DNA of 64,000 nucleotides from Rhodococcoides fascians NBRC 12155 = LMG 3623 (GCF_001894785.1 NZ_BCWW01000003.1:434001-498000); one strand, 5' to 3'; counted from the stretch's first letter, positions 1-9,328 are shown. Numbers and translations are program-made. Notes: generated by a model from the sequence alone, not told the origin.

Positions 1-1
1 C

Positions 2-649
2 ATCGCCTCGTCGCTGGTGCTGTCCCTGATCATCGGCGTTCCCCTCGGTCTGGCCTCGGGTTACATCGGCCGCTGGTTCGACCGGGTGCTCGTGCTGTTC
101 ATGGACGCGATGTACGCATTCCCGTCTCTGCTTCTCGCCGTGGTCATCTCGATCGTCGTGGCAGGCGGTCAGTCGTCGAGTTTCGGCGGTATCGCCTCCG
201 CGGCCATTGCCATCACGGCGATCTTCGTGCCTCAGTACTTTCGGGTGGTCCGCAACGCGACGGTGGCCGTCAAGACCGAACCGTACGTCGACGCCGCGCG
301 GGTGACCGGAGCCGGCACGCCGCGAATTCTGTTCCGGCACATACTCGCCAACGTGGTGCAGACACTGCCGGTCATCATCACGCTCAACGGAGCCGAGGCC
401 ATCCTCACCCTCGCCGGGCTCGGCTTCCTCGGGTTCGGGATCGAGCCGACCTCCGCCTCGGAGTGGGGATACGACATCAACAAGGCCCTACCGGACATCT
501 CCAACGGCATCTGGTGGACGTCGGTGTTCCCGGGCCTGGGCATCGTGCTGGTGGTCCTCGGTCTGACCATGGTCGGTGAAAGTGCAAGCGAGACACTCAA
601 TCCGCTGCTGCGGACCCGCAAGAAGTTCAAGAAGGCGGTGAAGGTATGA
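2..649 (+). CDS. Oligopeptide/dipeptide ABC transporter permease (DppC/OppC type), 5' truncated
   Basis: The reading frame is open from the first bases of the window, so the N-terminus (roughly 80-100 residues of a usual ~300) is missing. What remains is a hydrophobic inner-membrane permease with several transmembrane helices. It carries the EAA coupling loop (around EPYVDAARVTGAG) that docks on the ATPase, and the LAGLGFLGFG stretch seen in DppC-type permeases. The stop overlaps the next start in an ATGA, so it is translationally coupled to the fused ATPase. The companion DppB permease and binding protein would lie upstream, outside the window. Substrate is not readable from sequence; peptides or nickel are the family options. 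Confidence 0.9.
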   Translation: MASSLVLSLIIGVPLGLASGYIGRWFDRVLVLFMDAMYAFPSLLLAVVISIVVAGGQSSSFGGIASAAIAITAIFVPQYFRVVRNATVAVKTEPYVDAARVTGAGTPRILFRHILANVVQTLPVIITLNGAEAILTLAGLGFLGFGIEPTSASEWGYDINKALPDISNGIWWTSVFPGLGIVLVVLGLTMVGESASETLNPLLRTRKKFKKAVKV

Positions 650-2283
650 CATCGAGTGTCGTGACTCCACGCGAGTCCGCATTGTCGGTGCAGTCGTTGT
701 CCGTTTCGTTCGTCACCGATGCCGGCGAAGTCGATGCCGTCACCGAGGTCTCGTTCGAGATCTTTCCCGGTGAAGTTCTCGCTGTGGTGGGGGAGTCGGG
801 GTCGGGTAAGTCCGTCAGTGTGCGCTCCGCCATCGGGTTGCTGCCCGATACCGCGCGGGTCGACGGGCACGTGGTTCTCGGCGGGCAGGACGTCACCACG
901 CTGAACGACAAGGCGTGGGCGAGGCTGCGGGGCAACAAGATCTCGATGGTGTTCCAGGAACCGGGCAGTGCTCTCGATCCGCTGTTCACCATCGGGTATC
1001 AGATCGTCGAAGCACTCCGGGCCCACACTCCTGACGACGGTAGACGGATGTCGGCAAAGGATGCCAAGGCCCGGGCCGTCGAGTTGCTGACGATGGTGGG
1101 TCTGCCCAATCCCGAGCAGCGCTTCTCGTATTATCCGCACGAGCTCTCGGGTGGGCAGAAGCAACGCGTCATGATCGCGATCGCCATCTCGTGTGAGGCG
1201 AAAGTCATCATCGCCGACGAGCCGACCACCGCCCTCGACGTCACTGTGCAGGCCGAGATCCTCGAGCTGCTGCGCGATCTCAAAGACCGGCTCGGGTGCG
1301 CCATCGTGCTGATCACCCACAGCATGGGCGTCGTGTCCGATCTGGCGGACCGCGTCGTCGTCATGCAGAACGGCCGAGTCGTCGAGGAAGCGCCGGTGGC
1401 ACAGCTGTTCGACGCCCCCGAAGACGAGTACACCAAAAAGCTGCTGGCCGCGGTGCCGACCCTTGCTGCAGTGGAGTCGGACAAGACCGTCGACACGTCG
1501 GGCGAGCCGGTACTCGAGGTCTCGCAGCTGGTGGTGCAGTTCTCCGGTGGGGTCGGCTCCTCGGCATTCCGAGCGGTCGACGACGTCTCGCTGACCATCC
1601 ACCGCGGCGAAACCCTCGGTCTGGTGGGCGAATCGGGCTCGGGTAAGTCGACGATCGGCAGGTGCGTTGCAGCGCTCCAGAAGCCGACCAGCGGCAGCGT
1701 GACGGTGATGGGACAGAACATTGCCGGCGTGAGCGAGCGCAAGCTCAAGCCCTTGCGCAAGCGATTCGGCTTCGTCTTCCAGGACCCGTCGGCGTCGCTG
1801 AATCCGCGGCTCACCGTCGGACAGTGCATCGCCGAGCCGATGATCGTGCACAAGTACGGCTCCAAGGATGCGATCGCGGCCAGGACCACCGAGCTGCTCG
1901 ACGCCGTGCAACTTCCGTCCGGCACCGACAAGCGTTACCCGCACGAGCTGTCCGGTGGGCAACGGCAACGCGTCAGCCTGGCGCGGGCACTGGTGCTGGG
2001 ACCGGATCTGGTGGTCGCGGACGAGCCGACCAGTGCGCTCGACGTCTCGGTCCAGGCGGCCGTGCTCGACCTGTTCGAGGCGCTGCAGCAGGAGTTCGGT
2101 TTCGCCTGCCTGTTCATCAGCCACGATCTGGCGGTGGTCGATCGCGTCGCACATCGAGTAGTGGTGCTGCGGGGCGGCCAGGTCGTCGAGCAGGGCACGC
2201 CGTGGAAGATTCTGCGCTCGCCGGAGGAGGAGTACACGAAGAAGCTGTTGGCCGCCATCCCGGGCAAGCGGCTGCACACGTGA
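646..2283 (+). CDS. Fused DppD-DppF-type ABC transporter ATPase
   Basis: 545 residues with two complete nucleotide-binding domains in one chain, which energise the upstream permease. NBD1 has Walker A GESGSGKS at about 49-56, signature LSGGQKQR near 167 and Walker B ending in [12 protein letters not shown]2 has a second GESGSGKST near 328, signature LSGGQRQR near 434 and ADEPTSALD. Each half is followed by the oligopeptide-transporter C-terminal extension with the [12 protein letters not shown] / [12 protein letters not shown] motif. Many bacteria encode the two ATPases separately; the fusion is common in actinobacteria. The start ATG overlaps the permease stop by 4 bases. Substrate unknown. 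Confidence 0.93.
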   Translation: MTSSVVTPRESALSVQSLSVSFVTDAGEVDAVTEVSFEIFPGEVLAVVGESGSGKSVSVRSAIGLLPDTARVDGHVVLGGQDVTTLNDKAWARLRGNKISMVFQEPGSALDPLFTIGYQIVEALRAHTPDDGRRMSAKDAKARAVELLTMVGLPNPEQRFSYYPHELSGGQKQRVMIAIAISCEAKVIIADEPTTALDVTVQAEILELLRDLKDRLGCAIVLITHSMGVVSDLADRVVVMQNGRVVEEAPVAQLFDAPEDEYTKKLLAAVPTLAAVESDKTVDTSGEPVLEVSQLVVQFSGGVGSSAFRAVDDVSLTIHRGETLGLVGESGSGKSTIGRCVAALQKPTSGSVTVMGQNIAGVSERKLKPLRKRFGFVFQDPSASLNPRLTVGQCIAEPMIVHKYGSKDAIAARTTELLDAVQLPSGTDKRYPHELSGGQRQRVSLARALVLGPDLVVADEPTSALDVSVQAAVLDLFEALQQEFGFACLFISHDLAVVDRVAHRVVVLRGGQVVEQGTPWKILRSPEEEYTKKLLAAIPGKRLHT

Positions 2284-2375
2284 ATTCTTCCCGCCAGCGG
2301 GCACTCCGGTACCGTTAGGGCGCTATCTGCGCCGCTACGGGCGCTGACATGAACGAGTACACAGGCTGGAGCCGA

Positions 2376-3476
2376 ATGACCGAGGAATCCCAACCCACGA
2401 GCGCAACTCACTCGGGCGGTGCCTCCTACGCGGCGGCCGGGGTCGATATCGCCGCAGGAGACCGAGCAGTTCAACTGTTCGCGCCACTCGCCAAGAAGGC
2501 CAGCAGGCCCGAGGTCATGGGCGGTCTCGGTGGTTTCGCCGGTCTGTTCGCGCTCAAGGGCGACTACCGCGAGCCGGTCCTGGCTGCCTCGACCGACGGA
2601 GTCGGCACGAAGGTCGCCGTCGCCCAGGCCCTCGGCAAGCACGACACCCTGGGTCTCGACCTCGTGGCCATGGTCGTCGACGATCTGGTCGTGTGCGGAG
2701 CCGAGCCGCTGTTCCTGCAGGACTACATCGCCGTCGGCCGTGTCGTACCCGAGCAGGTCGCGGAACTGGTCAAGGGCATCGCCGAGGGCTGCATCATCGC
2801 CGGTTGTGCGTTGCTCGGCGGCGAGACGGCCGAACACCCGGGGCTGATGGCCGACGGTGACTACGACCTTTCTGCCACCGGCATCGGCGTCGTGGAGGCG
2901 GACTCGATCCTCGGACCCGAGCGCGTTCGTCCCGGCGACGTCGTCATCGGCATGGGATCGTCCGGTCTGCATTCCAACGGCTACTCGCTCGCTCGCAAGG
3001 TGCTGCTCGAGATCAACCACATGGATCTCGGCGGACACGTCGAGGAGTTCGGCCGCACACTCGGCGAAGAACTGCTCGAGCCGACGAAGATCTACGCCAA
3101 GGACTGCCTCGCACTCGCGGCCGAGACCGACGTGCGTACGTTCTGCCACGTGACGGGCGGCGGACTCGCCAACAACCTCTCGCGCGTCATGCCCGAGGGT
3201 CTCGTGGCCGAACTCGATCGGACCACGTGGAGCCCGGCCCCGATCTTCTCCCTCATCGCGCAGCGCGGACGCGTCGAGCGGGCCGAGATGGAGCAGACGT
3301 TCAACATGGGTGTCGGCATGGTCGCGATCGTCGCCCCCGAGGACGTCGATCGTGCTCTGGCAGTACTGACTGCACGGCACATCGACTGCTGGACTCTCGG
3401 CACGGTCAAGAAGGCTGCGGGCAAGGACGTCGCCGACGAGCGCGCGCTGCTGCTGGGTAATCACCCGAGGTTCTGA
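2376..3476 (+). CDS. purM: Phosphoribosylformylglycinamidine cyclo-ligase (AIR synthetase)
   Basis: Cytosolic enzyme of de novo purine synthesis that closes FGAM to AIR using ATP. The protein shows the PurM signatures: the N-terminal SYAAAGVDIAAGD, the STDGVGTKVAVA nucleotide loop, the GGETAEHPG segment and the C-terminal HVTGGGLANNLSRVMPEG stretch. An in-frame ATG nine codons upstream (2349) would add a short unconserved extension; the ATG at 2376 (MTEESQ...) is preferred because family proteins begin close to the SYAAAG motif. purF, the usual neighbour in mycobacteria, is not immediately upstream here, because the peptide transporter occupies that place. A strong hairpin follows the stop. 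Confidence 0.96.
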   Translation: MTEESQPTSATHSGGASYAAAGVDIAAGDRAVQLFAPLAKKASRPEVMGGLGGFAGLFALKGDYREPVLAASTDGVGTKVAVAQALGKHDTLGLDLVAMVVDDLVVCGAEPLFLQDYIAVGRVVPEQVAELVKGIAEGCIIAGCALLGGETAEHPGLMADGDYDLSATGIGVVEADSILGPERVRPGDVVIGMGSSGLHSNGYSLARKVLLEINHMDLGGHVEEFGRTLGEELLEPTKIYAKDCLALAAETDVRTFCHVTGGGLANNLSRVMPEGLVAELDRTTWSPAPIFSLIAQRGRVERAEMEQTFNMGVGMVAIVAPEDVDRALAVLTARHIDCWTLGTVKKAAGKDVADERALLLGNHPRF

Positions 3477-3500
3477 CCGGCCGGTCACACGACGAACAAG

Positions 3501-3531
3501 TGAGGGGGAGCCGCGGTGCGGCTCCCCCTCA
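3501..3531. terminator. Hairpin terminator between purM and DUF3073
   Basis: A perfect 14-bp stem (TGAGGGGGAGCCGC with its complement) and a 3-base loop lie between the convergent ends of purM and the DUF3073 gene. There is no long T run. The position and stem strength suggest a bidirectional terminator. Confidence 0.7.
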
Positions 3532-3550
3532 GTCGTTCAATGCACAGTTT

Positions 3551-3748
3551 CTAGCGTCGCCAGTCCTCGTACTCGTCTTCCTCGACTCGGGAATGCACAT
3601 CCGAGTCAGAGTGGATGCCGCCACGATGGGAGTTGGACGAACCACCGGAGAGCTCTCTTTGCAGACTCTCCAAGTCCGTTGTCGGCGAGCTGTACTTGAG
3701 CTCACGAGCGACCTTTGTCTGCTTTGCCTTAGCCCTGCCTCGGCCCAT
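3551..3748 (-). CDS. DUF3073 small protein
   Basis: 65 residues beginning MGRGRAKAKQTKVARELKYSS, with a basic N-terminus and an acidic C-terminus (VEEDEYEDWRR). This pattern and length fit DUF3073, a small protein conserved across actinobacteria next to purM (Rv0810c position in M. tuberculosis). The function is unknown. The basic head suggests nucleic-acid contact, which is inference only. It is convergent with purM and ends 20 bp from the shared hairpin. About 250 bp of non-coding sequence lie upstream and should hold its promoter. Confidence 0.88.
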   Translation of the reverse strand: MGRGRAKAKQTKVARELKYSSPTTDLESLQRELSGGSSNSHRGGIHSDSDVHSRVEEDEYEDWRR

Positions 3749-3996
3749 GGCGGTGCCCCCTCGCGGACTTGCGGGGCGGCCTGGGGAAATTTGGCGGCCC
3801 CGTTAGAGTTGGTATTTCTTCCTGGCACACACTCTAGCGCGCGAATCGCCGCGATGCGCATACGGCACCACGTGTCGATGCCGGGCCCCGCGGCGCGACA
3901 CGCCCGGGGCAGGGGTCCGCGCTGCCTGTACCTGGGCATATCCGTGCTCAGGCGAACTATATTCGCGCTACGACACGAAAACAGTAGTGCTGCGCG
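3749..3996. other. Intergenic region between DUF3073 and MOSC genes
   Basis: About 250 bp that hold no convincing gene. The half nearest 3750-3830 is AT-richer than its surroundings and probably carries the minus-strand promoter of DUF3073; no clear operator was found. Confidence 0.4.
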
Positions 3997-4635
3997 TCAT
4001 GGCCTCCGCGACGATTTCAGCGCCGCCGCCGCGTCGCGGTACACCTTCGGTGCCAATCCGGGCTCGTCCAGAAGAGTCTGCATCGCCGCGGCGTCCCGCC
4101 CCTCGAAGAGCATCCGCACCGTCACCGCGTGCCCAGGAACCGATTCGACCGTCACCGAATCACCGGCGGCGAAGACCCCGGGCTCGAGCACTCGGAAGTA
4201 AGCGCCTACATCTCCCTGGGCCGTGAACCGGCGAACCCACCCCGGCTCGCCCATCCACCGCGCGAACGTGCCGCAGGGCTTGCGTGCGATGGTTGCCTCC
4301 AGTGTCACCGTGCCGATGCGCCACCGCGTCCCGATCACCGCGTCGGTCACCGGGACGCCGCTGGTTCGCAGATTCTCGCCGAACCGTCCTGGCTCGACGG
4401 GCGCACCCAGCTGATCGGCCCAGTACCGGGCTTCTGCTTCGTCGTAGGCGTACACGGCTTGATCGAGACCACCGTGGAATTTGGAGTCGGAACAGTGGTC
4501 CCCGCCGATGCCGAGCTCGTGCACATCCACCGGGCCGAGCACGGGGCGCTTGTCGATGCCGCTGTCGACGACGCCGCGCCGCCCGAACGGGACGTCGGCA
4601 TGCACCACGCAGACCGCCGAGACGGTCCCGGTCAC
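3997..4635 (-). CDS. MOSC domain protein (YiiM type)
   Basis: 212 residues from a GTG that overlaps the ygfZ stop in a GTGA, so the two are coupled. Sequence such as KFHGGLDQAVYAYD, RFGENLRTSG and the ARKPCGTFARWMG segment, with its conserved cysteine, identifies a MOSC (molybdenum cofactor sulfurase C-terminal) domain followed by the 3-alpha tail of YiiM-like proteins. Family members are thought to handle molybdenum cofactor or sulfur-carrying thiols, and some reduce N-hydroxylated compounds together with a redox partner. Here it is a stand-alone protein. The exact substrate is not readable from sequence. Confidence 0.88.
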   Translation of the reverse strand: MTGTVSAVCVVHADVPFGRRGVVDSGIDKRPVLGPVDVHELGIGGDHCSDSKFHGGLDQAVYAYDEAEARYWADQLGAPVEPGRFGENLRTSGVPVTDAVIGTRWRIGTVTLEATIARKPCGTFARWMGEPGWVRRFTAQGDVGAYFRVLEPGVFAAGDSVTVESVPGHAVTVRMLFEGRDAAAMQTLLDEPGLAPKVYRDAAAALKSSRRP

Positions 4636-5756
4636 CGGCCGCGAAGGCGATCGACGGCCGCGCGGCCGGCCTGCACGTCGTCGTACGAGGGGATGGAATC
4701 GGGGTCGATCGACGCCGCACACGGACCTGCCTCCAGGGCGGTGTCCACCGGAATTGTTCTCTTGACCAGCGCGAGGGCAACGGGCCCGAGCTCGAAGTGG
4801 TCGACAACGGTTCCCAGACGCCCCACCGCGCGGCCACCGGCGGTGACGGGGTCGCCGGTCACGGGCCGTCCATCTGCGGAACCGTCGAGATGCAGGAGTA
4901 CCAGGTGACGCGGCGGTCGACCGAGATTGTGCACCCGCGAGACGGTCTCCTGCCCGCGATAGCACCCCTTCTCCAGGTGAACCGCGCCGAACTCGGCTGC
5001 GCTGCCGATCCATCGGACCTCGTGCGGAATGGTCTTCTCGTCGGTGTCCACGCCCACCCGCGGTCGCACCGATTCCACCCGCAACGCCTCGTACGCCCAG
5101 GTTCCGGCCGGGGCAGCACCGGCGTCGCGGAGGCGAAGGAACCAGTCGCTCAGGCCTGCTCGGGGGACGACGACGTCGTACGAGTTGGGGCCCGGCCAGG
5201 GCATTCGCCGGACGAAGCCGCCGCCGTCCACTGCCGACGCGCCGTAGATCTCGCTCGGAACCGGGAGGCCTGCCTTGTCGAGGATCGACGCTGCGTCGGA
5301 TCCGAGGACGGAGAGAACGACGAGTTCGTCGGCCTCTCTGGGTTCGGCCTTGGCCCAGAAGACCATCTTCTTCAGGAACGACAGCAGATCCGGTCCCTGT
5401 GCGCGTTCGGTGTCGATGTAGGTGACCCCGCCCAGATCGGTCTGAACGAAGTGATGCTCGATGCGGCCGTTGACGTCCAGGCTGAGGTTTTCGGCCGAGC
5501 TGCCGTCGGGCAGATCCGACACGAGTTGGCTCGAGATCGTGTTCAGCCAGCTCGAGCGCTCGTCGCCGCTGATGGCAAGCACGAATCGGTGGGATCGATC
5601 GATGACGGCGGCTGCGCTGACGGCACTGCGTTGTTCGCCGAACGGATTGCCGTAGTGCCAGGCGACGCCGGCATCGACGCTGTCGTCGGGAGAGGGCACT
5701 GCGCCGGGGAGAGTGAGAAGAGGACTCGGGGTGATCGTCACAGGATCGGACACCAC
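4632..5756 (-). CDS. ygfZ: Folate-binding protein YgfZ (GcvT-like)
   Basis: 374 residues resembling the GcvT aminomethyltransferase fold. It contains the family hallmark KGCYRGQE (K-G-C-Y-x-G-Q-E) about two thirds along. YgfZ/IBA57 proteins bind tetrahydrofolate and assist assembly or repair of certain Fe-S clusters. The start is one of two adjacent GTG codons (5756 or 5753), placed just after the short divergent region with pabC. The downstream MOSC gene is coupled by GTGA. The same gene sits at this place in M. tuberculosis (Rv0811c, from memory). Confidence 0.93.
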   Translation of the reverse strand: MVSDPVTITPSPLLTLPGAVPSPDDSVDAGVAWHYGNPFGEQRSAVSAAAVIDRSHRFVLAISGDERSSWLNTISSQLVSDLPDGSSAENLSLDVNGRIEHHFVQTDLGGVTYIDTERAQGPDLLSFLKKMVFWAKAEPREADELVVLSVLGSDAASILDKAGLPVPSEIYGASAVDGGGFVRRMPWPGPNSYDVVVPRAGLSDWFLRLRDAGAAPAGTWAYEALRVESVRPRVGVDTDEKTIPHEVRWIGSAAEFGAVHLEKGCYRGQETVSRVHNLGRPPRHLVLLHLDGSADGRPVTGDPVTAGGRAVGRLGTVVDHFELGPVALALVKRTIPVDTALEAGPCAASIDPDSIPSYDDVQAGRAAVDRLRGR

Positions 5757-5798
5757 TCCATAGTAGGAGCACCCGGCCACAGCCTTTAGGGTGGCGGC

Positions 5799-6665
5799 AT
5801 GTCGGAGTCGGTAGTGGTGACGTTGGACGGCCGAGTGCACGACGCGGATCGGCCGTTGCTGTTCGCCGACGATCTGGCTGCCGTGCGTGGTGACGGCGCG
5901 TTCGAGACGCTGCTGGTGCGTCACGGCTCGGCTTGCGGCGTCGAGCTGCACCTGGCGCGTCTGGCCGTGTCGGCGGCGGCCCTGGATCTTCCCGTCCCCG
6001 ATTCGGATGCCTGGCGCGCAGTGATCGAGCAGTCGGTCGGCCTGTGGACGGAGAAATCCACCGACGAGGGCGTTCTGCGGTTGGTGCTGAGCCGTGGTCG
6101 TGAGGGCGGCGGCGATCCGACGGCGTTCGTGACGCTGGGGCCACTGCCGGGTCGAGTGCGCAACGCCCGGGAGAACGGGGTGTCGGTGATGACGCTCGAT
6201 CGGGGCTACTCGGTCGACTTCTCCGCCGGTGCGCCGTGGCAGCTGGCAGGCGCGAAGACGTTGTCGTACGCGACCAACATGGCCGCGCTGCGCCACGCTG
6301 CCCGCCAGGGCGTGGACGACGTGATCTACCTCAGCAGCGAGGGCAGAGTGCTCGAGGGACCCCGGTCGACGGTGGTGGTGGCGCGCGGTAAGACTCTCGT
6401 CACACCGTCGGTCGAGCAGGGCATCCTGGCGGGCACCACTGTTGCCGCCCTGTTCTCGGTGGCCGAGGCGGCCGGGTGGACGTGCGAGCACGGACATCTG
6501 TATCCAGCGGATCTCATTGCAGCGGACGGTGTTTGGCTCGTTTCGAGCGTCACGCTCGCGGCGCGGGTGACATCGATGAACGGCGTCGTTCTGGGGCGGC
6601 CCAGCCGCGCGGACGAGGTGCCCGAGATGGTCGATCTCGCGGTGGAGACCGTCCGGATGCTCTGA
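5799..6665 (+). CDS. pabC: 4-amino-4-deoxychorismate lyase (class IV PLP aminotransferase fold)
   Basis: 288 residues. Features are the class-IV start (FADDLAAVRGDGAFETLLVR), an internal KTLSYATNMAALRHA segment holding the PLP lysine, and the EGRVLEGPRSTVVVARG region. The enzyme releases p-aminobenzoate plus pyruvate from aminodeoxychorismate for folate synthesis. Closely related D-amino or branched-chain transaminases share the fold; the aminodeoxychorismate assignment rests on family resemblance and on the place next to ygfZ (Rv0812 in M. tuberculosis). The gene is divergent from ygfZ with about 40 bp between the starts. A small hairpin (6665-6680) follows the stop. Confidence 0.87.
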   Translation: MSESVVVTLDGRVHDADRPLLFADDLAAVRGDGAFETLLVRHGSACGVELHLARLAVSAAALDLPVPDSDAWRAVIEQSVGLWTEKSTDEGVLRLVLSRGREGGGDPTAFVTLGPLPGRVRNARENGVSVMTLDRGYSVDFSAGAPWQLAGAKTLSYATNMAALRHAARQGVDDVIYLSSEGRVLEGPRSTVVVARGKTLVTPSVEQGILAGTTVAALFSVAEAAGWTCEHGHLYPADLIAADGVWLVSSVTLAARVTSMNGVVLGRPSRADEVPEMVDLAVETVRML

Positions 6666-6680
6666 GGGCCCAATGGCCCT
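6665..6680. terminator. Small hairpin after pabC
   Basis: AGGGCC, loop CAAT, GGCCCT: a perfect 6-bp stem starting at the last base of the pabC stop. It has no T run, so it is a weak terminator or processing element at most. Confidence 0.35.
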
Positions 6681-6697
6681 GTCGAAAGACTCTTCCC

Positions 6698-6717
6698 TAC
6701 TACTACTCGTAGTAGTA
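6698..6717. promoter_or_regulatory. 20-bp inverted repeat upstream of cydA
   Basis: TACTACTAC and GTAGTAGTA are separated by TC, about 80 bp before the cydA start. Its AT-rich base content stands out from the flanks. The symmetry and size fit a dimeric repressor or redox-sensor operator. The regulator is unknown. Confidence 0.5.
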
Positions 6718-6753
6718 CATTCGAATCAGTCGCGGGCCAATGCCCTGACCTGC

Positions 6754-6769
6754 GGTGTTGCCCGTCACA
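6754..6769. promoter_or_regulatory. Candidate CRP/GlxR-type half-conserved site before cydA
   Basis: GGTGTTGCCCGTCACA matches the actinobacterial CRP consensus TGTGA-N6-TCACA at 8 of 10 positions, with a perfect right half. It lies 28 bp before the cydA start codon. CRP control of cydAB is known in mycobacteria. This is a weak single-site call. Confidence 0.35.
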
Positions 6770-6796
6770 GCTCGGGTGGAAGAGTTCGGAGTATCG

Positions 6797-8281
6797 ATGG
6801 ACGCGTTGGATGTCTCGCGGTGGCAGTTCGGTATCACCACCGTTTATCACTTCATTCTCGTACCCCTCACCATCGGCCTCGCGCCGATGGTGGCGGCCAT
6901 GCAGACCATGTGGGTGATCACCGGCAAGGATTCCTGGTATCGACTGACCAAGTTCTTCGGCAAGCTGTTCCTCATCAACTTCGCACTCGGCGTCGCAACG
7001 GGAATCGTGCAGGAGTTCCAGTTCGGAATGAACTGGAGCGAATACTCACGATTCGTCGGTGACGTGTTCGGTGCGCCCCTCGCACTCGAAGGGCTGGTCG
7101 CGTTCTTCCTCGAGTCCACGTTCCTCGGTCTGTGGATCTTCGGATGGAGCAGACTACCCAAACTCGTTCACCTGGCGACCATTTGGCTCGTCGCCATCGG
7201 CGTCAACGCCTCGGCCTTCTTCATCATCGCGGCCAACTCCTGGATGCAGCATCCCGTCGGCGCGATCTACAACGAAGAAACCGGCCGCGCCGAGCTGACC
7301 GATATCTGGGCGCTGCTCACCAACAACACTGCGCTGGCAGCATTTCCGCACGCGGTCGCAGGCGCATTCCTCACCGCCGCAACCTTCGTCGCAGGCATCT
7401 CCGGATGGTGGATGGTGCGCGAGGCGCGAAAGAAGAAGACCGAGAACGAGCTCGGCACACTCCCGGCCACCGACTCGCGCTCGATGTTCCGATCGGCAGC
7501 GCGCATGTCGTTCATCGTCATGATCGTTGCGGGTGGGGCGCTTGCCATCACCGGAGACATTCAGGGCAAGCTCATGTTCGAGCAGCAGCCGATGAAGATG
7601 GCCTCCGCAGAATCGTTGTGCGACACCGAAACCGGAGCCAGCTTCTCGCTCCTGACCGTGGGTACCCACAACAACTGCGAATCCGTGGTGCACCTCATTG
7701 CGATCCCCGGCCTCACGTCGTTCCTGGCGGAGAACGACTTCGGTGCCACCGTGCAGGGCGTCAACCAACTACAGGATCAGTACGAGCAGCAGTTCGGACC
7801 GGGCAACTACAAGCCCAACCTGTTCGTCACCTACTGGGCGTTCCGGATGATGATCGGTCTGGCCGCAGGCTCCGCGCTGCTCGCTGTCGCCGGACTGTGG
7901 GTCACCCGAGGTGGCCGGATTCCCGACCAGAAGTGGTTCTCCTGGCTGTCACTGCTGGCCATTCCGACGCCGTTCCTGGCCAACAGCGCCGGCTGGATCT
8001 TCACCGAAATGGGGCGTCAGCCATGGGTTGTCGCGCCCAACCTCTCGGGAGTCGATCAGATCCGGCTCACCGTCGACCAAGGCGTCTCCGACCATCCCGT
8101 CGGCCTCGTCGTCGCCTCCCTGGTGACGTTCACACTGCTGTACGCCGCTCTCGGAGGCGTCTGGTTCTACCTGCTCCGGCGCTACGTCATCGAAGGACCT
8201 CTCGACCACGACGCGCACCCGCACGTCGACCCACCGGAATCGGAAGACGATGAGCCCAAGCAGCTCTCGTTCGCGTACTAG
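6797..8281 (+). CDS. cydA: Cytochrome bd oxidase subunit I
   Basis: 494 residues from the ATG at 6797 (MDALDVSRWQFGITTVYHF), which has CGGAG a few bases upstream; an upstream in-frame start at 6755 is rejected because it falls in the promoter. The N-terminal GITTVYHF histidine is a haem b595/d-side ligand and the IGVNASAFFIIAANSWMQHPVG segment belongs to the haem-binding core. The SAGWIFTEMGRQPWVV motif is a CydA signature. About nine transmembrane helices are visible. It forms the quinol-oxidising, high-affinity terminal oxidase with CydB in the plasma membrane, important at low oxygen or when the bc1-aa3 branch is blocked. Confidence 0.97.
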   Translation: MDALDVSRWQFGITTVYHFILVPLTIGLAPMVAAMQTMWVITGKDSWYRLTKFFGKLFLINFALGVATGIVQEFQFGMNWSEYSRFVGDVFGAPLALEGLVAFFLESTFLGLWIFGWSRLPKLVHLATIWLVAIGVNASAFFIIAANSWMQHPVGAIYNEETGRAELTDIWALLTNNTALAAFPHAVAGAFLTAATFVAGISGWWMVREARKKKTENELGTLPATDSRSMFRSAARMSFIVMIVAGGALAITGDIQGKLMFEQQPMKMASAESLCDTETGASFSLLTVGTHNNCESVVHLIAIPGLTSFLAENDFGATVQGVNQLQDQYEQQFGPGNYKPNLFVTYWAFRMMIGLAAGSALLAVAGLWVTRGGRIPDQKWFSWLSLLAIPTPFLANSAGWIFTEMGRQPWVVAPNLSGVDQIRLTVDQGVSDHPVGLVVASLVTFTLLYAALGGVWFYLLRRYVIEGPLDHDAHPHVDPPESEDDEPKQLSFAY

Positions 8282-8290
8282 GGGATAGCA

Positions 8291-9328
8291 ATGTCACTGC
8301 CCGAATTCTGGTTTTTCATCATCGCATTCTTCTTCGTCGGCTACTTCGTGCTCGAAGGCTTCGACTTCGGCGTCGGCATGCTCATGCCCATTCTGGGTAG
8401 GCACCACGACCTCGTGACGGGGGAGAAGCGTCGTCGCGCAGTTCTCAACACCATCGGCCCGGTCTGGGACGGCAACGAAGTCTGGCTCATCACTGCAGGC
8501 GGTGCCCTGTTCGCGGCGTTTCCCGAGTGGTACGCCACGTTGTTCTCGGGCTTCTACCTGCCGTTGCTGTTGATCCTCGTGGCGCTCATCCTGCGCATCT
8601 GCGCCATCGAATGGCGCGGCAAGATCGACGACCCGGTGTGGCGTCGACGCTGCGACATCGGCATCGGCATCGGCTCGTGGGTTCCGGCTGTGCTGTGGGG
8701 CGTCGCGTTCGCCAACATCGTCCGCGGAGTCGCGATCGACGAGAACAAGAAGGTCACCGCAGGGTTCTTCGACCTCCTCAACCCGTACGCACTGCTCGGC
8801 GGAGTAACGATGGCCGTGGTGTTCGCACTGCACGGTGCCGTGTTCATCGCGCTCAAGACCTCCGGTGACGTCCACGAGGACTCGGTGAAAATGGCAGCGT
8901 GGCTGTCGGTTCCGGCAGTGCTCGTCGGTGGTGCCTTCGCGCTGTGGACCCAACTCGCGTACGGGAAAACCTGGACGTGGGTACTGGTCGCGGTGGCAGC
9001 AGTGGCCCTGCTGCTCGTCGTCGCGCTGACGGCGAAAGTACGTGAAGGCTGGGCCTTCGTCTTCACCTGCATTGCCATCGTCGCCGTCGTCGTGCTGCTG
9101 TTCGCGTCCCTTTTCCCCAACGTGATGCCGTCCAGCACCGACGCCGCCTTCGATCTCACCATCGCCAACGCGTCGTCCAGCCCGTACACGTTGACGGTGA
9201 TGACGTGGGCTGCGGCCTTCGCTGCGCCCGTCGTCCTCGGCTACCAGGCGTGGACGTACTGGGTTTTCCGGCAACGTATTTCGAGCGCCCAGATCCCCGA
9301 CTCGATCGGGCTGTCGGTGAAGTCGTGA
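8291..9328 (+). CDS. cydB: Cytochrome bd oxidase subunit II
   Basis: 345 residues, strongly hydrophobic, starting MSLPEFWFFIIAFFFVGYF and containing the GFDFGVGMLMP and GPVWDGNEVWLI signatures typical of CydB. It pairs with CydA to form the bd oxidase core. The gene begins 9 bp after cydA with a GGGGATAG ribosome site. Its stop overlaps the GTG start of cydD in a GTGA, so cydABDC is one operon with coupled translation. Confidence 0.97.
   Translation: MSLPEFWFFIIAFFFVGYFVLEGFDFGVGMLMPILGRHHDLVTGEKRRRAVLNTIGPVWDGNEVWLITAGGALFAAFPEWYATLFSGFYLPLLLILVALILRICAIEWRGKIDDPVWRRRCDIGIGIGSWVPAVLWGVAFANIVRGVAIDENKKVTAGFFDLLNPYALLGGVTMAVVFALHGAVFIALKTSGDVHEDSVKMAAWLSVPAVLVGGAFALWTQLAYGKTWTWVLVAVAAVALLLVVALTAKVREGWAFVFTCIAIVAVVVLLFASLFPNVMPSSTDAAFDLTIANASSSPYTLTVMTWAAAFAAPVVLGYQAWTYWVFRQRISSAQIPDSIGLSVKS

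Noticed and set aside
232..2304. A 690-codon open frame on the minus strand opposite the peptide-transporter genes
   Set aside because: It is antisense to the clear DppC and DppDF genes; high GC keeps the opposite frame open. The peptide has no family resemblance.
3997..6144. A 715-codon minus-strand frame joining unrelated sequence to the MOSC domain
   Set aside because: Only the last 212 codons resemble a protein family. The rest is antisense or out of frame with ygfZ and pabC, and a GTG with GTGA coupling marks the true start.
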